Part shown: piece by piece, positions 1 through 8,310 of the stretch
Layout of the letters: each line of letters opens with the position of its first letter
Position numbering within the stretch: position 1 is the first letter of the stretch
Source: Microbacteriaceae bacterium UBA963
GTDB taxonomy: Bacteria > Actinomycetota > Actinomycetes > Actinomycetales > Microbacteriaceae
Reading direction: 5' to 3'
Assembly: GCA_002292955.1 (NCBI GenBank)
Contig: DBCH01000067.1
Span: 1-19,698 of the forward strand
Length of the DNA stretch: 19,698 nt
Notes under the pieces: model-generated
Seen by the model: the letters and a program-made list of their open reading frames with translations, nothing else
The model's database searches: none
Told to the model about the DNA's origin: nothing
Position numbers and translations under genes: made by a program

Positions 1-2748
1 AATGCCGCACGCTACCTCGAGGCCGACGAAGCCCTCACCGGTGACGTACTGGATGCCGCGGCGATGCTGCGCGCACTCGGTGAGTTCACGCCACAACCCA
101 ACGGCCAGGCGTGGCTCAAGACGCCGGCAGAAATGCACGCGATTGCCCTGCGCGTGGCGCGTGCCTCCCGACTCGATCAGGGAGCCGCGCACCGCATGCT
201 GGCGGCCGGCGAACGCCTCGCCCTGCGCTGCGTGCTCGACCCCGAGACCGACCTCGGTTGGCGCCAGGCCAAGATTCCCGAGAACGATGTCATTGGTCTG
301 AGCGGCGACCCCGCCTCGGTTCTGCGCCAGAGCACCGAAGCCGCCATCGGTGAGCGTTACCCCTACGCGGCCGCCACCGAGATGCGGCGCATCACCGAAC
401 GCCTCGACACCGAACTCACCACCATCTACGACTTTGGTTTTGCCTCGTACTTTCTCACCGTGGCCGACGTGTCGGCGCTGATGCGGCGCATGGGAATCCG
501 CAATCAGGCGCGCGGCAGTGGCGCCGGCAGCATCGTCACGTATCTGCTGCGCATCAGCAACGTCGACCCCCTCGAACACGACCTGCTGTTTGAGCGCTTC
601 CTGGGCAACAAGCGCGAAACGCTGCCCGACATCGACATCGACGTGGAGTCGGCCCGGCGCCACGAGGTCTACCGCGCCATCTTTGAGCGCTACGGCAGCA
701 CCCGCGTGAGCCTCATGTCGATGCAGAACACCTATCGGGCGCGCGGTGCCGCCCGGGATGCCGGCATGGCGCTGGGTCTCTCCCCCGAGCAGATTGGCTT
801 TGTTGCCAAGAACATCTGGCGTTTCAACGCGCGGGACTTTCGACGCGCACTCGACACCAAGCCCGAGATGCGCGAATTCGCCACCATGCTCGAGGAGGAT
901 GCCCGACTCGAGTTGCTCGTCGACGTGGCCGAGCGCCTCGACCGACTCCCCCGCCACGTCTCCATGCACCCGTGTGGCGTGATCCTCGGCAACAACGAAC
1001 TGTACAACCTGAGCCCCATGCAACCCTCGGGCATGGGACTGCCCATGAGCCAGTTCGACAAAGACGACATCGATGACGTGGGTCTGCTCAAACTCGACGT
1101 GCTGGGGGTGCGCATGCAGTCGACGCTCTCGTACACCCTTCGCGAGATTCAGCGCGTGCACGGCCCGCACGCGGCCGAGGTGGGCAAGCTGCCCAGTGAC
1201 GCCCCCTACATCAAGCCCAACGGGCTTATTGAGCTCGATGCCATCCCTCACGACGACGAGGCCACGTTTGCCAACATTCGCACCGGCCACACGCTCGGCA
1301 TGTTTCAGATCGAGAGCCCCGGGCAACGCGAACTAATCGGCAAGATGCAGCCCGATGAGTACAACGACCTCATCGCCGATATCTCGCTGTTTCGCCCCGG
1401 TCCCATGAAGGGCAACATGGTGGCGCCCTTCTTGGATGCCAAACACGGCTTTACCGCACCCAACTATCTGCACCCGCGCTTTCGCTCTTTTCTGCGCGAC
1501 AGCTACGGCGTTGTCATCTATCACGAGCACATTCTGCGAATTTTGCACGAGTGCATGGGCGTAACGCTGGCCGAGGCCGACGAACTGCGCCGCGCCATGG
1601 AGAAGTCCACCGCGTCGATCGAACGCGCGTTTCGCCGGCGCACGGCCGAGCGGCGCGATCCCGAAACGGGCAAACGGCTGTTTACCGACGCCGACATCGA
1701 GCGTATTTGGGCGGTGCTCAAAGGATTTGGGTCGTTCGGTTTTTGCAAGGCGCACGGCGCCGCTTTCGCGCTACCTACGTATCAGAGCGCCTGGCTCAAG
1801 ACGCACTACCCGGCCGAGTTTCTCGCGGGCATCCTCACGCACGACCCGGGCATGTATCCCCGGCGCCTCCTGCTGGCCGAAGCGCGCCGCATGGGCGTGC
1901 CCATCCTGCCGCTGGATGCCAACCTCAGCATCGATGAGTACCGCGTGGAGCGCCTGCGCGGCGGCACCCTCGGCATTCGCCTCTCGCTGCGCGACGTGCA
2001 CGGCATTAGCGATGCCGAACTGGGACGACTGCTGACCGGCCAACCGTTCACGGGCATCACCGACCTGTACGAGCGCGCCCGCCCCTCGCGCGCGCTCATG
2101 CAACGACTGGCACTCGTGGGGGCACTCGACGCACTGGCGGGCTCGCCAGAAGCACAGTCACTCCCCACGCGCGGCGATGTGATCGCGTTCGTGCGCCAAC
2201 TCACCGCCAAACGGCCGACCCGCGGCGATTCCGCAAGCCAGCTCAACTTCACCGTGGACGACAGGCACTCGATTCCGCGCGGAAACCCCCAGTTCACCGC
2301 AGCCGATCGGGCTCGGGTCGAGCTCGGCGTGCTCGACATGGATGCCTCGGAGCACCTCATTGAGGCCTACCGACCCCTGCTCGATGACATGGGCGTCACC
2401 CCGGCCAACCAGTTGCTCGCCCTGCGCAGTAAAACCGAGGTGCTGGTGGCGGGCGTGCGCATCGCCACACAGACTCCCCCCATGCGTTCGGGCAAACGCG
2501 TGGTGTTTATCAGCCTCGACGACGGCAGTGGATGCGCCGACGCCACCTTCTTCGAAGAAGCCCAACAAACCACGGGGCCACTGCTGTTTGGCACCAAACT
2601 CATGGTGATTCGCGGGCGAACTCGACGCACGGGCGAACGGGGCATCTCGATTGAAGCAATCCAGGCCTGGGACCTCAAACAGCTCTGGGCTGAGTTCTGC
2701 GCGCGCCGCCACGAGTACGCCGGCGGCGCGACTACCGTGAAACCGTGA
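1..2748 (+). CDS. dnaE2: Error-prone DNA polymerase III alpha subunit DnaE2 (5'-truncated by window)
   Basis: Translesion, error-prone C-family replicative-type polymerase; in actinobacteria it acts with ImuA'/ImuB in SOS mutagenesis. The frame is open from base 1, giving 915 visible residues. DnaE2 is usually near 1,080-1,100 aa, so most of the N-terminal PHP domain is missing to the left. The metal-binding aspartates are present: PDIDID at residues 209-214 (D210, D212; counterparts of E. coli D401/D403) and D366 in KLDVLG. The fingers region carries GSFGFCKAHGAAFALPTYQS, followed by a helix-hairpin-helix-like stretch (LSLRDVHGISDAELGRLL) and a C-terminal OB fold (about residues 814-890) with the DnaE2-like VAGVRIATQTPPMRSGKRV and DDGSGCADATFFE. 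The short C-terminus after the OB fold favours DnaE2 over DnaE1. Whether imuA'/imuB lie upstream is not visible. The stop overlaps the next gene's GTG start by four bases. Confidence 0.93.
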   Translation, partial: NAARYLEADEALTGDVLDAAAMLRALGEFTPQPNGQAWLKTPAEMHAIALRVARASRLDQGAAHRMLAAGERLALRCVLDPETDLGWRQAKIPENDVIGLSGDPASVLRQSTEAAIGERYPYAAATEMRRITERLDTELTTIYDFGFASYFLTVADVSALMRRMGIRNQARGSGAGSIVTYLLRISNVDPLEHDLLFERFLGNKRETLPDIDIDVESARRHEVYRAIFERYGSTRVSLMSMQNTYRARGAARDAGMALGLSPEQIGFVAKNIWRFNARDFRRALDTKPEMREFATMLEEDARLELLVDVAERLDRLPRHVSMHPCGVILGNNELYNLSPMQPSGMGLPMSQFDKDDIDDVGLLKLDVLGVRMQSTLSYTLREIQRVHGPHAAEVGKLPSDAPYIKPNGLIELDAIPHDDEATFANIRTGHTLGMFQIESPGQRELIGKMQPDEYNDLIADISLFRPGPMKGNMVAPFLDAKHGFTAPNYLHPRFRSFLRDSYGVVIYHEHILRILHECMGVTLAEADELRRAMEKSTASIERAFRRRTAERRDPETGKRLFTDADIERIWAVLKGFGSFGFCKAHGAAFALPTYQSAWLKTHYPAEFLAGILTHDPGMYPRRLLLAEARRMGVPILPLDANLSIDEYRVERLRGGTLGIRLSLRDVHGISDAELGRLLTGQPFTGITDLYERARPSRALMQRLALVGALDALAGSPEAQSLPTRGDVIAFVRQLTAKRPTRGDSASQLNFTVDDRHSIPRGNPQFTAADRARVELGVLDMDASEHLIEAYRPLLDDMGVTPANQLLALRSKTEVLVAGVRIATQTPPMRSGKRVVFISLDDGSGCADATFFEEAQQTTGPLLFGTKLMVIRGRTRRTGERGISIEAIQAWDLKQLWAEFCARRHEYAGGATTVKP

Positions 2749-3800
2749 GTATCCGAGCGAACGTGCGGGCCAAAAGGCGCATCCCCTTCCTTCAGGTACT
2801 CAAGTCCATCGGCGCCGCCGTGGCAGCGTGGCTCATTGCTGTCCCCCTGTTTCAGACAGACCAGCCGGTTTTTGCCGCCATCGCTGCGATCATCGTGGTG
2901 CAACCCAGCGTCAACGCCTCGCTCGGCAAAGCCTTCGAGCGCTCCACCGCCACGGTCATTGGCGTAGCCATCGCACTCGGGGCGAGCCTCGTTTTTGGCG
3001 CACCCTCGTGGCTCGTGCTCGTGGCCATTGCGGCCGCCATCACCGTCGGCTGGGCCTTCAAACTCACGCCGGCCACCGCCAACCAAATCGCGATTAGCGC
3101 CATGCTCTCGATTGTCATCGGCGCGGCCACCCCGGACTACGCACTCACCGGCATTCTCCAGACGATTCTGGGTGCCGTGATCGGCCTCATCATCAACGCC
3201 GTCATTGTGCCACCGGTGGCCCTCACCCCCGCCAAGAGCGCGGTTGGTCGACTCGGCGGCGACATTGCCCAACTCCTCGAAGACATGGGGGCGGTCCTCT
3301 CGCGACGCACCAGTCCCGAGGTGCTCGACGAGCTTTACTGGCGAGCCCGGGGACTGCGCGCCGAACTTAATGCGGCACTGGCTCGAGTAAACGCACTCAG
3401 CGAAAGCCTGCGCTTCAACATGATTCGGCGCAACAAACACCGGCCGGCGGTCGATCAGATGTCGGCACTGCTGGCACGCCTCGCGGTGGTAACCACGAGG
3501 ACTATTGGCATGGCTCGCGGGGTGCGCGATCACTACGACGAGTCGCTTGTGAGTGACACCAACATGGCTCAGATTGCCGATGAACTCAAGCGTGCCGGCC
3601 ACGACCTGCGCATTGTGGTGAGAGACAACGGGCTTGAGGCCATGACGGCGCCCCACCCGGAAACACAGGATCTGCCCACGCTCACTCAACCCATTCGACT
3701 CACGCGCCCGTCCAGCAAGAACTGGGTCCTCGAGGGATTCCTCGTTGAGAACCTGCGGTTGGTCAATGAGGAGATCACGGGCATCCTCACCGAGGACTAG
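2745..3800 (+). CDS. FUSC / aromatic acid exporter-like integral membrane protein
   Basis: Probable inner-membrane efflux-type protein of the FUSC/ArAE (DUF939-like) group; the substrate is unknown. The 351-aa product has a basic N-terminus (RAKRR) and six hydrophobic segments at about residues 18-36, 41-56, 68-85, 87-104, 112-128 and 135-157. A hydrophilic, helix-rich, presumably cytoplasmic domain of about 190 residues follows. The stretch PVFAAIAAIIVVQPS and the following GKAFERSTATVIGV are typical of the family, where a conserved Q-P and an R-x3-T-x2-G lie between helices 2 and 3. The GTG start at 2745 is chosen because GTGA overlaps the dnaE2 stop, implying translational coupling. A clear hairpin terminator follows at 3817-3848. 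The family call is good; the transport role is inferred. Confidence 0.8.
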   Translation: MSIRANVRAKRRIPFLQVLKSIGAAVAAWLIAVPLFQTDQPVFAAIAAIIVVQPSVNASLGKAFERSTATVIGVAIALGASLVFGAPSWLVLVAIAAAITVGWAFKLTPATANQIAISAMLSIVIGAATPDYALTGILQTILGAVIGLIINAVIVPPVALTPAKSAVGRLGGDIAQLLEDMGAVLSRRTSPEVLDELYWRARGLRAELNAALARVNALSESLRFNMIRRNKHRPAVDQMSALLARLAVVTTRTIGMARGVRDHYDESLVSDTNMAQIADELKRAGHDLRIVVRDNGLEAMTAPHPETQDLPTLTQPIRLTRPSSKNWVLEGFLVENLRLVNEEITGILTED

Positions 3801-3816
3801 ACAACAGGGCACACGG

Positions 3817-3848
3817 AAAGGGGCTCCGAGTCATCTCGAAGCCCCTTT
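3817..3848. terminator. Hairpin terminator between convergent genes
   Basis: A perfect 9-bp inverted repeat, AAAGGGGCT (3817-3825) with AGCCCCTTT (3840-3848), continues after one mismatch into CGAG/CTCG (3827-3830 with 3835-3838) around a TCAT loop. It lies 16 nt after the exporter stop and 12 nt before the yceI stop, so it can serve both strands. The flanking A/T runs are short (three each way), so the T-tract is weak. Confidence 0.75.
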
Positions 3849-3860
3849 GCCTAACAAGAA

Positions 3861-4418
3861 CTAAACCTGCAGTGCCGCCTGAAGCTCGATGGTGATGGTC
3901 ACCTTCTCGCCAACCAAAACGCCACCGGTCTCGAGTGCAGCGTTCCACGACAGCCCGAAGTCTTCGCGGTTGATCTCGCCGGTCACCGTGGCGGCCATCT
4001 TGTAGTTGCCGTAAAGGTCGTTGGCGAAGCCGCCGAACTCGAGGGCAAACTCGACCTGCTTGGTGACACCACGGACCGTGAGGTTACCCGTCACCGTGTA
4101 GTCGCTGCCGACAGCGCCAACCGACGTGGAGGCAAACTCAATCGTGGGGTGATTCTCGGCATCGAAAAACTCGTTGGTGCGGAGGTGACCGTCGCGGCCC
4201 TCATCATTGGTATCGATGCTGGCCACCTGAGCCGAGGCAGTAATTTTGGTGTCCGCCGGGTTCTCGCCGGTCAGGATGGTGGCCGAGAAACTACCAAACT
4301 TTCCGCGGACCTTGCTAATCATGAGGTGGCGAACCGAGAACGAAACCTCCGAGTGGGAGGGGTCAACGATCCAGGTGCCTGCCTTGTAACCGGGGATGGA
4401 TTCTGCGGTGAGGGTCAT
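3861..4418 (-). CDS. YceI family protein
   Basis: Small lipocalin-like beta-barrel protein; family members bind isoprenoid or other amphiphilic molecules, and their physiological role is often unclear. The 185-aa length fits the family. Visible family marks are GTWIVDPSHSEVSFSVRHL near residues 14-32, then VRGKFGSF, the DGHLRTNEFFDAENHPTIEF block, LTVRGVTKQVEFALEF, and INREDFGLSWN. There is no signal peptide, so it is probably cytoplasmic. The ATG is preceded by GGAGAAG (4434-4428, minus strand) nine bases upstream, which fixes the start. A 6-bp hairpin (4433-4450) abuts and partly overlaps this ribosome binding site. It converges with the FUSC gene and lies downstream of the GH3 gene on the same strand, 162 nt away, so it probably has its own promoter. 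Confidence 0.92.
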   Translation of the reverse strand: MTLTAESIPGYKAGTWIVDPSHSEVSFSVRHLMISKVRGKFGSFSATILTGENPADTKITASAQVASIDTNDEGRDGHLRTNEFFDAENHPTIEFASTSVGAVGSDYTVTGNLTVRGVTKQVEFALEFGGFANDLYGNYKMAATVTGEINREDFGLSWNAALETGGVLVGEKVTITIELQAALQV

Positions 4419-4432
4419 GGGTGTCCACTTCT

Positions 4433-4450
4433 CCGGGCGCGGATGCCCGG
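4433..4450 (-). promoter_or_regulatory. Hairpin overlapping the yceI ribosome binding site
   Basis: A perfect 6-bp inverted repeat, CCGGGC / GCCCGG, with a 6-nt loop. On the minus strand its 3' arm ends in the GG that begins the yceI Shine-Dalgarno GGAGAAG (overlap of two bases). It could be an operator or a 5'-UTR structure tuning initiation; function unknown. Confidence 0.4.
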
Positions 4451-4580
4451 GACGTCTAATGAGTACACGTCAGATTGGCGTGCACAGCAGATAAGACGAG
4501 AGTGGCGGGGATTATTCCCGCGGTGACAGAAATCTCGCTCACCAGGGATGCATGCAGGTCGCACCGATGCCCGTGACCGG

Positions 4581-5933
4581 CTAGGGGGCGAAGGCAATTC
4601 CCTCGGGAACGGTGCCGCGAGGCTCACGGGGGAAAGAACAGCCGAAATCGCAGGGCGCGCGCCAACGCTCGGCACCCGGAGCGAGTTCGCGCCGGAACGT
4701 GAGCATTCTCAGAACAGAAGCGTCAAGCTGCGCAACGGGAACGATTCCCGACTCAACGGCCTGGCTGAGTGTACTCACGAGTACACCAACATCGATGCCC
4801 ACGGAGGACGGATCGGCGGGGAACACAAAGAGGAGAGCGTCATTTCCGGCGGCCAGCGCGGCCACCGCATTGGCGTAGGGATCACTCCACCGGGCATCTC
4901 CCGACGCCTGAAGCATCAGCAGGTCATCAGTTACGGTGATTCCCTCGAATCCGAGATCTCGTCTCAGCACGTCGTGCCACGCGACCGAGAGACTGGCCGG
5001 CACGTCGTCAACTGCCGGAAACGCGAGGTGTCCAAACATCACAAAGCGAGCACCGGCCTCAATGCCTGCCGAGAAGGGCACCGCGTCGCTCCCGCGCCAC
5101 TCATCTGCCCCTACCGTCGCGACGGGAATCCCGAAGTGTGAATCGTCGGCACTGCGGCCGTGACCCGGAAAGTGCTTCAGCGTGCTCGCCACATGGGCCT
5201 GTTCGGCAGTCACCGCTGCCGCTACGCGCTCGGCGCTTTCGGCACCCGAGTCACCGAGAGTGCGGCTGTAGATGTAAGAACGCCGGTCAGGCGTAACGTC
5301 GGCGACGATACCGAAGTTCACGTTGACACCCACAGAGGCCAACAGTCCCCCGCGGCCGGCAAACGCGTCCGCTGTGGCACCTGCCGGCTGGGTTCGCAGT
5401 TCGTTCGCTCCGGGATAGGGGTCGAAGGAGAGGCGGACCACTTCGCCGCCCTCCTGATCGATGGCAATGATCGGTGGCAAGTCTGGCTCGGCAATCACCG
5501 CTGCCGTCAGCGCTGCCACCTCGGCCGGATCGGGCGTCACGTTATCGCGCATCAGGATGATGCCGCCCCACCCCGCTCCTCCGCTCGCCACGGGAGCCAC
5601 CGCGAAACGCATCCCCTCGGGGTTGATGCCACTCACATGGCCGATCAACAGGCTGCGCACCTTGTCGTCCGTCGTCATTTCGTCAAGACGAATTCGAGCC
5701 CATCGCTCAATCGGATTGGTCGCTGGCGACGGCACGCGGGCTGCATCCTCCTGTGTGATCGGAAGGCTCGGCGAACCTGCTCCCGCAGCGGTCGTGACCG
5801 CAGATGTCGAGAACAACGCCAGAACCACGAGAAATCCCACGCCCAGCGCGACTGCGCGCGCGGATCCGATTCTTGCGATGGCGGAACGAGCCGCCGTTCC
5901 CATGCGAACGAAGCCGACACGCACGGCGCTCAT
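4581..5933 (-). CDS. Membrane-anchored glycoside hydrolase family 3 protein (NagZ-like beta-N-acetylhexosaminidase)
   Basis: Predicted to cleave terminal beta-linked N-acetylhexosamine, probably from peptidoglycan or cell-wall glycans, outside the membrane. From the ATG at 5933 it is 450 aa. There is a basic N-terminus, a hydrophobic signal or anchor segment at about residues 25-48, then the GH3 domain. Motifs: IIAIDQEGGEVVRL (DQEGG from about 159), KHFPGHG (253-259), the D-S-H triad of the NagZ subgroup (D264, S265, H266) and VTDDLLM with the likely nucleophile D336. The frame stays open upstream to an ATG at 6029, but that would overlap the preceding oxidoreductase gene by 76 nt; 5933 leaves a 20-nt gap. 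No strong ribosome binding site is visible for 5933; ATG 5903 is an alternative. Likely cotranscribed with the LLM gene. Confidence 0.85.
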   Translation of the reverse strand: MSAVRVGFVRMGTAARSAIARIGSARAVALGVGFLVVLALFSTSAVTTAAGAGSPSLPITQEDAARVPSPATNPIERWARIRLDEMTTDDKVRSLLIGHVSGINPEGMRFAVAPVASGGAGWGGIILMRDNVTPDPAEVAALTAAVIAEPDLPPIIAIDQEGGEVVRLSFDPYPGANELRTQPAGATADAFAGRGGLLASVGVNVNFGIVADVTPDRRSYIYSRTLGDSGAESAERVAAAVTAEQAHVASTLKHFPGHGRSADDSHFGIPVATVGADEWRGSDAVPFSAGIEAGARFVMFGHLAFPAVDDVPASLSVAWHDVLRRDLGFEGITVTDDLLMLQASGDARWSDPYANAVAALAAGNDALLFVFPADPSSVGIDVGVLVSTLSQAVESGIVPVAQLDASVLRMLTFRRELAPGAERWRAPCDFGCSFPREPRGTVPEGIAFAP

Positions 5934-5953
5934 GCCACGCTGCAGAGGGCGCC

Positions 5954-7006
5954 CTAAGCCGCCTTGGCTGCCCGCGCGACGAGTTCTCGCACGAGCGGCA
6001 CGACTTCGGTGCCATAGAGACGAATGCACTCCATGAGGTTCTCATGCCCGAGGGTCCCCAGCGAGTACTTGAGGTCGAAGCGTGTCACGCCCAGCCCCGT
6101 CATCGAACGAGCAATCTTCTGGGCAACGGTTTGAGGCGAGCCCACCATGAGAGCGCCCTCGGCACCCGCTTCGGCATCAAACTGAGCGCGCGTGAACGGC
6201 GGCCAGCCCCGCTCCGCCCCAATACGGGTGTGCATGTCGCGGAAGTGCGGCCACGCCAATTCGCGTGCCTCGGCATCGGTGGCGGCCACAAAACCGGGCG
6301 AGTGCTGCCCCACCGGCAGAATCTCTTTGCCCATTTCGGTGAGAGCACGATGATACAAGTCCACGTAGGGGCGAAAGCGCAGGGGGTCACCGCCGATGAT
6401 GGCCAGCATCAGCGGAAGGCCATAACGTGCTGCGCGGACGACGGATTGCGGGCTGCCGCCCACCCCAATCCAGGCTTTGAGGCGCCCCGTTTCAATCGGC
6501 GGGAAGATGCGCTGCTCAGAGAGAGCGGGGCGAAACGAGCCCGACCACGTGACCGGTTGCTCCTTCAAAATTTCAACAAAGAGATCAAGTTTTTCTTCAA
6601 AGAGAGTTTCGTAGTCACTCAACTCATAGCCAAAGAGCGGAAACGACTCGGTAAAGGAACCGCGGCCGAGAATGACCTCGGCGCGGCCGTCCGAGAGCGC
6701 GTTGACCTCCGAGAATCGCTGGTAGACCCGAATGGGGTCGTCCGAGCTCAGCACGGTCACGGCTGATCCCACGTGAATGTTCTGTGTGCGAGCCGCGATT
6801 GCGGCCATCACGACCTCCGGAGCGGACACAGCAAAATCTTCTCGGTGGTGTTCGCCAATGCCAATGAAGTTGAGTCCCACCTGGTCAGCCAGCACACCCT
6901 CGGCAATGACGTTGCGGATCACCTGGGCATGGCTGAGCGGAGTTCCGTCCGGCGCAACCGTGGCATCGCCAAACGTGTCGAGCCCAAATTCCAAACCTGC
7001 CGTCAT
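5954..7006 (-). CDS. LLM class flavin-dependent oxidoreductase
   Basis: Luciferase-like (alpha/beta)8-barrel flavoenzyme of 350 aa; the substrate is unknown. Family features are FGLDTFGD at residues 7-14, the GEHHREDFAVSAPEVV block at about 51-66, the barrel strand NIHVGSAVTVLSSDDPIRV (76-94), and SDGRAEVILGRGSFTESFPL (105-124), all typical of bacterial LLM oxidoreductases close to the structurally known Agrobacterium Atu0934 type. WIGVGGSPQSVVRAARYGLP and a C-terminal VGSPQTVAQKI region complete the usual architecture. The ATG is fixed by AAGGAG (7020-7015, minus strand) eight bases upstream. It is the first gene of a presumed two-gene unit with the GH3 glycosidase and is transcribed away from the ABC ATPase gene. 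Confidence 0.9.
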   Translation of the reverse strand: MTAGLEFGLDTFGDATVAPDGTPLSHAQVIRNVIAEGVLADQVGLNFIGIGEHHREDFAVSAPEVVMAAIAARTQNIHVGSAVTVLSSDDPIRVYQRFSEVNALSDGRAEVILGRGSFTESFPLFGYELSDYETLFEEKLDLFVEILKEQPVTWSGSFRPALSEQRIFPPIETGRLKAWIGVGGSPQSVVRAARYGLPLMLAIIGGDPLRFRPYVDLYHRALTEMGKEILPVGQHSPGFVAATDAEARELAWPHFRDMHTRIGAERGWPPFTRAQFDAEAGAEGALMVGSPQTVAQKIARSMTGLGVTRFDLKYSLGTLGHENLMECIRLYGTEVVPLVRELVARAAKAA

Positions 7007-7055
7007 GGCTCACTCTCCTTCGGTGGCGTTGGAAACACATCTCTGTCATGACTAA

Positions 7056-7084
7056 CGCATAAGTTCTGCCAAGTTATTCCGCAA
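7056..7084 (-). promoter_or_regulatory. Candidate promoter for the LLM oxidoreductase gene
   Basis: On the minus strand, TTGCGG (7084-7079) is followed after a 17-nt spacer by TATGCG (7061-7056), about 50 nt before the ATG. The -10 match is only 3 of 6, so this is a weak, by-eye candidate. Confidence 0.25.
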
Positions 7085-7152
7085 GACGCAACTCCCCTGC
7101 CATACTTTATGTGGTGCTCAGCTTTGGGCATCGTCACTTCACAACGGATCGT

Positions 7153-7170
7153 CCGGCACGTACCTGCCGG
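7153..7170 (+). promoter_or_regulatory. Hairpin immediately upstream of the ABC ATPase ribosome binding site
   Basis: A perfect 6-bp inverted repeat, CCGGCA / TGCCGG, with a 6-nt loop, ends one base before the Shine-Dalgarno GAAGGAG (7172-7178). It has the same geometry (6-6-6, CCGG ends, abutting the ribosome binding site) as the hairpin in front of yceI. It may be an operator or a 5'-UTR structure; function unknown. Confidence 0.4.
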
Positions 7171-7186
7171 TGAAGGAGTAATTACC

Positions 7187-8281
7187 ATGGCAAGCGTCAC
7201 CTTTGAAAATGCGTCCCTCCTCTATGCGGGAACCAACCGTGAAGCCGTCAACAACATAAATCTCACCGTCGCTGACGGCGAGTTTCTTGTACTGGTGGGA
7301 CCTTCGGGATGCGGAAAATCAACGACACTCCGCATGCTCGCGGGCCTCGAAGAGGTGAGCTCGGGGCGAATTCTTATTGGCGATCGTGATGTCACCAATA
7401 TTCCCCCCAAGGACCGCGACATCGCCATGGTTTTCCAAAACTACGCCCTGTACCCGCACATGACGGTTGCCGAGAACATGGGATTTGCGCTGAAGATCGC
7501 CGGTGTCCCCAAAGCCGAGCGTACGGCGCAAGTTCTTGAAGCGGCCAAACTCCTCGACCTCGAACCATACCTCGATCGCAAACCCAAGAACCTCTCCGGC
7601 GGACAACGCCAGCGTGTCGCCATGGGTCGCGCCATTGTTCGCAATCCGCAAGTATTCCTGATGGACGAACCGCTATCGAATCTGGATGCCAAGTTGCGTG
7701 TTCAAACACGCACCCAAATCGCATCCCTCCAGCGTCGCCTAGGCGTCACGACCGTTTACGTTACGCACGATCAGACCGAGGCCCTGACGATGGGGGACCG
7801 CATCGCCGTGATGAAGGATGGCCTGCTTCAGCAGGTCGGAACACCGCGCGAGCTCTATGAGCAGCCCGCGAACGACTTCGTCGCCGGTTTCATTGGCTCA
7901 CCTGCGATGAACATCTTTCCGTCACAGATGGTGTCAGGCGGCGTACAAGTGGGGACCACGGTCGGCGTTGTCGATGCCCAAACCCTGAAGAATGCTGCCA
8001 GAAAGTCGGTTCGTGTGGGCATCCGTCCCGAGGATCTTGTTATCGCCAAGGACGGAAAGGGCCTCTCGGTCAAGATCGACGTGGTTGAAGAACTGGGTGC
8101 CGATGGGTATCTCTACGGCCACGTCGACGTCGACGGCGCCGAGCATTCGATTGTCATCCGTGTCGACGGCCGCAAACACCCACTAGCTGGAGACACTGTT
8201 GTGGTGGCACCCGCGCCCCAGCACATCCACGTTTTTGATGCGGAATCCGGCGTGCGTCTCTCGGCCCCCGTAGAGGTCTAA
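7187..8281 (+). CDS. Sugar ABC transporter ATP-binding protein (MsiK/UgpC/MalK-like, orphan)
   Basis: Cytoplasmic ATPase subunit that powers CUT1-type carbohydrate or glycerol-phosphate importers. The 364-aa length and layout fit the family. Walker A GPSGCGKST is at 38-46, Q-loop Q84 in VFQNYALYPHMTV, signature LSGGQRQR at 136-143, Walker B VFLMDEP with D160 and E161, D-loop LSNLD, and switch H194. A C-terminal TOBE-type beta domain with VGIRPEDL follows. The start at 7187 is preferred because GAAGGAG (7172-7178) sits eight bases upstream; a longer in-frame ATG at 7109 has no such site. No permease or solute-binding gene is adjacent, so it probably serves several transporters, as MsiK does in Streptomyces; this is inference. 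Confidence 0.9.
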   Translation: MASVTFENASLLYAGTNREAVNNINLTVADGEFLVLVGPSGCGKSTTLRMLAGLEEVSSGRILIGDRDVTNIPPKDRDIAMVFQNYALYPHMTVAENMGFALKIAGVPKAERTAQVLEAAKLLDLEPYLDRKPKNLSGGQRQRVAMGRAIVRNPQVFLMDEPLSNLDAKLRVQTRTQIASLQRRLGVTTVYVTHDQTEALTMGDRIAVMKDGLLQQVGTPRELYEQPANDFVAGFIGSPAMNIFPSQMVSGGVQVGTTVGVVDAQTLKNAARKSVRVGIRPEDLVIAKDGKGLSVKIDVVEELGADGYLYGHVDVDGAEHSIVIRVDGRKHPLAGDTVVVAPAPQHIHVFDAESGVRLSAPVEV

Positions 8282-8310
8282 CGCCTCCGTACATCGCGCG
8301 ACACTTGACG

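Noticed and set aside
1..2748. Replicative DnaE1 identity for the polymerase
   Set aside because: The protein ends shortly after the OB fold, and the GSFGFCKAHGAAFA and VAGVRIATQTPPMRSGKRV blocks fit DnaE2; DnaE1 is longer at the C-terminus.
2367..3812. Long open frame (about 480 codons) on the minus strand, antisense to dnaE2 and the FUSC gene
   Set aside because: Low-complexity, Arg/Gly/His/Asp-rich translation with no family motif. The plus-strand frames carry clear conserved domains, and GC-rich DNA commonly leaves antisense frames open.
4504..4520. GC-rich stem GCGGG-ATTATT-CCCGC region as a terminator of the GH3 gene
   Set aside because: It can fold but has no T-run after it on the minus strand, so I could not support it as an intrinsic terminator.
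5160..6766. Two long plus-strand open frames antisense to the GH3 and LLM genes
   Set aside because: Their translations lack recognisable motifs, and both minus-strand genes have complete catalytic motifs and proper starts.
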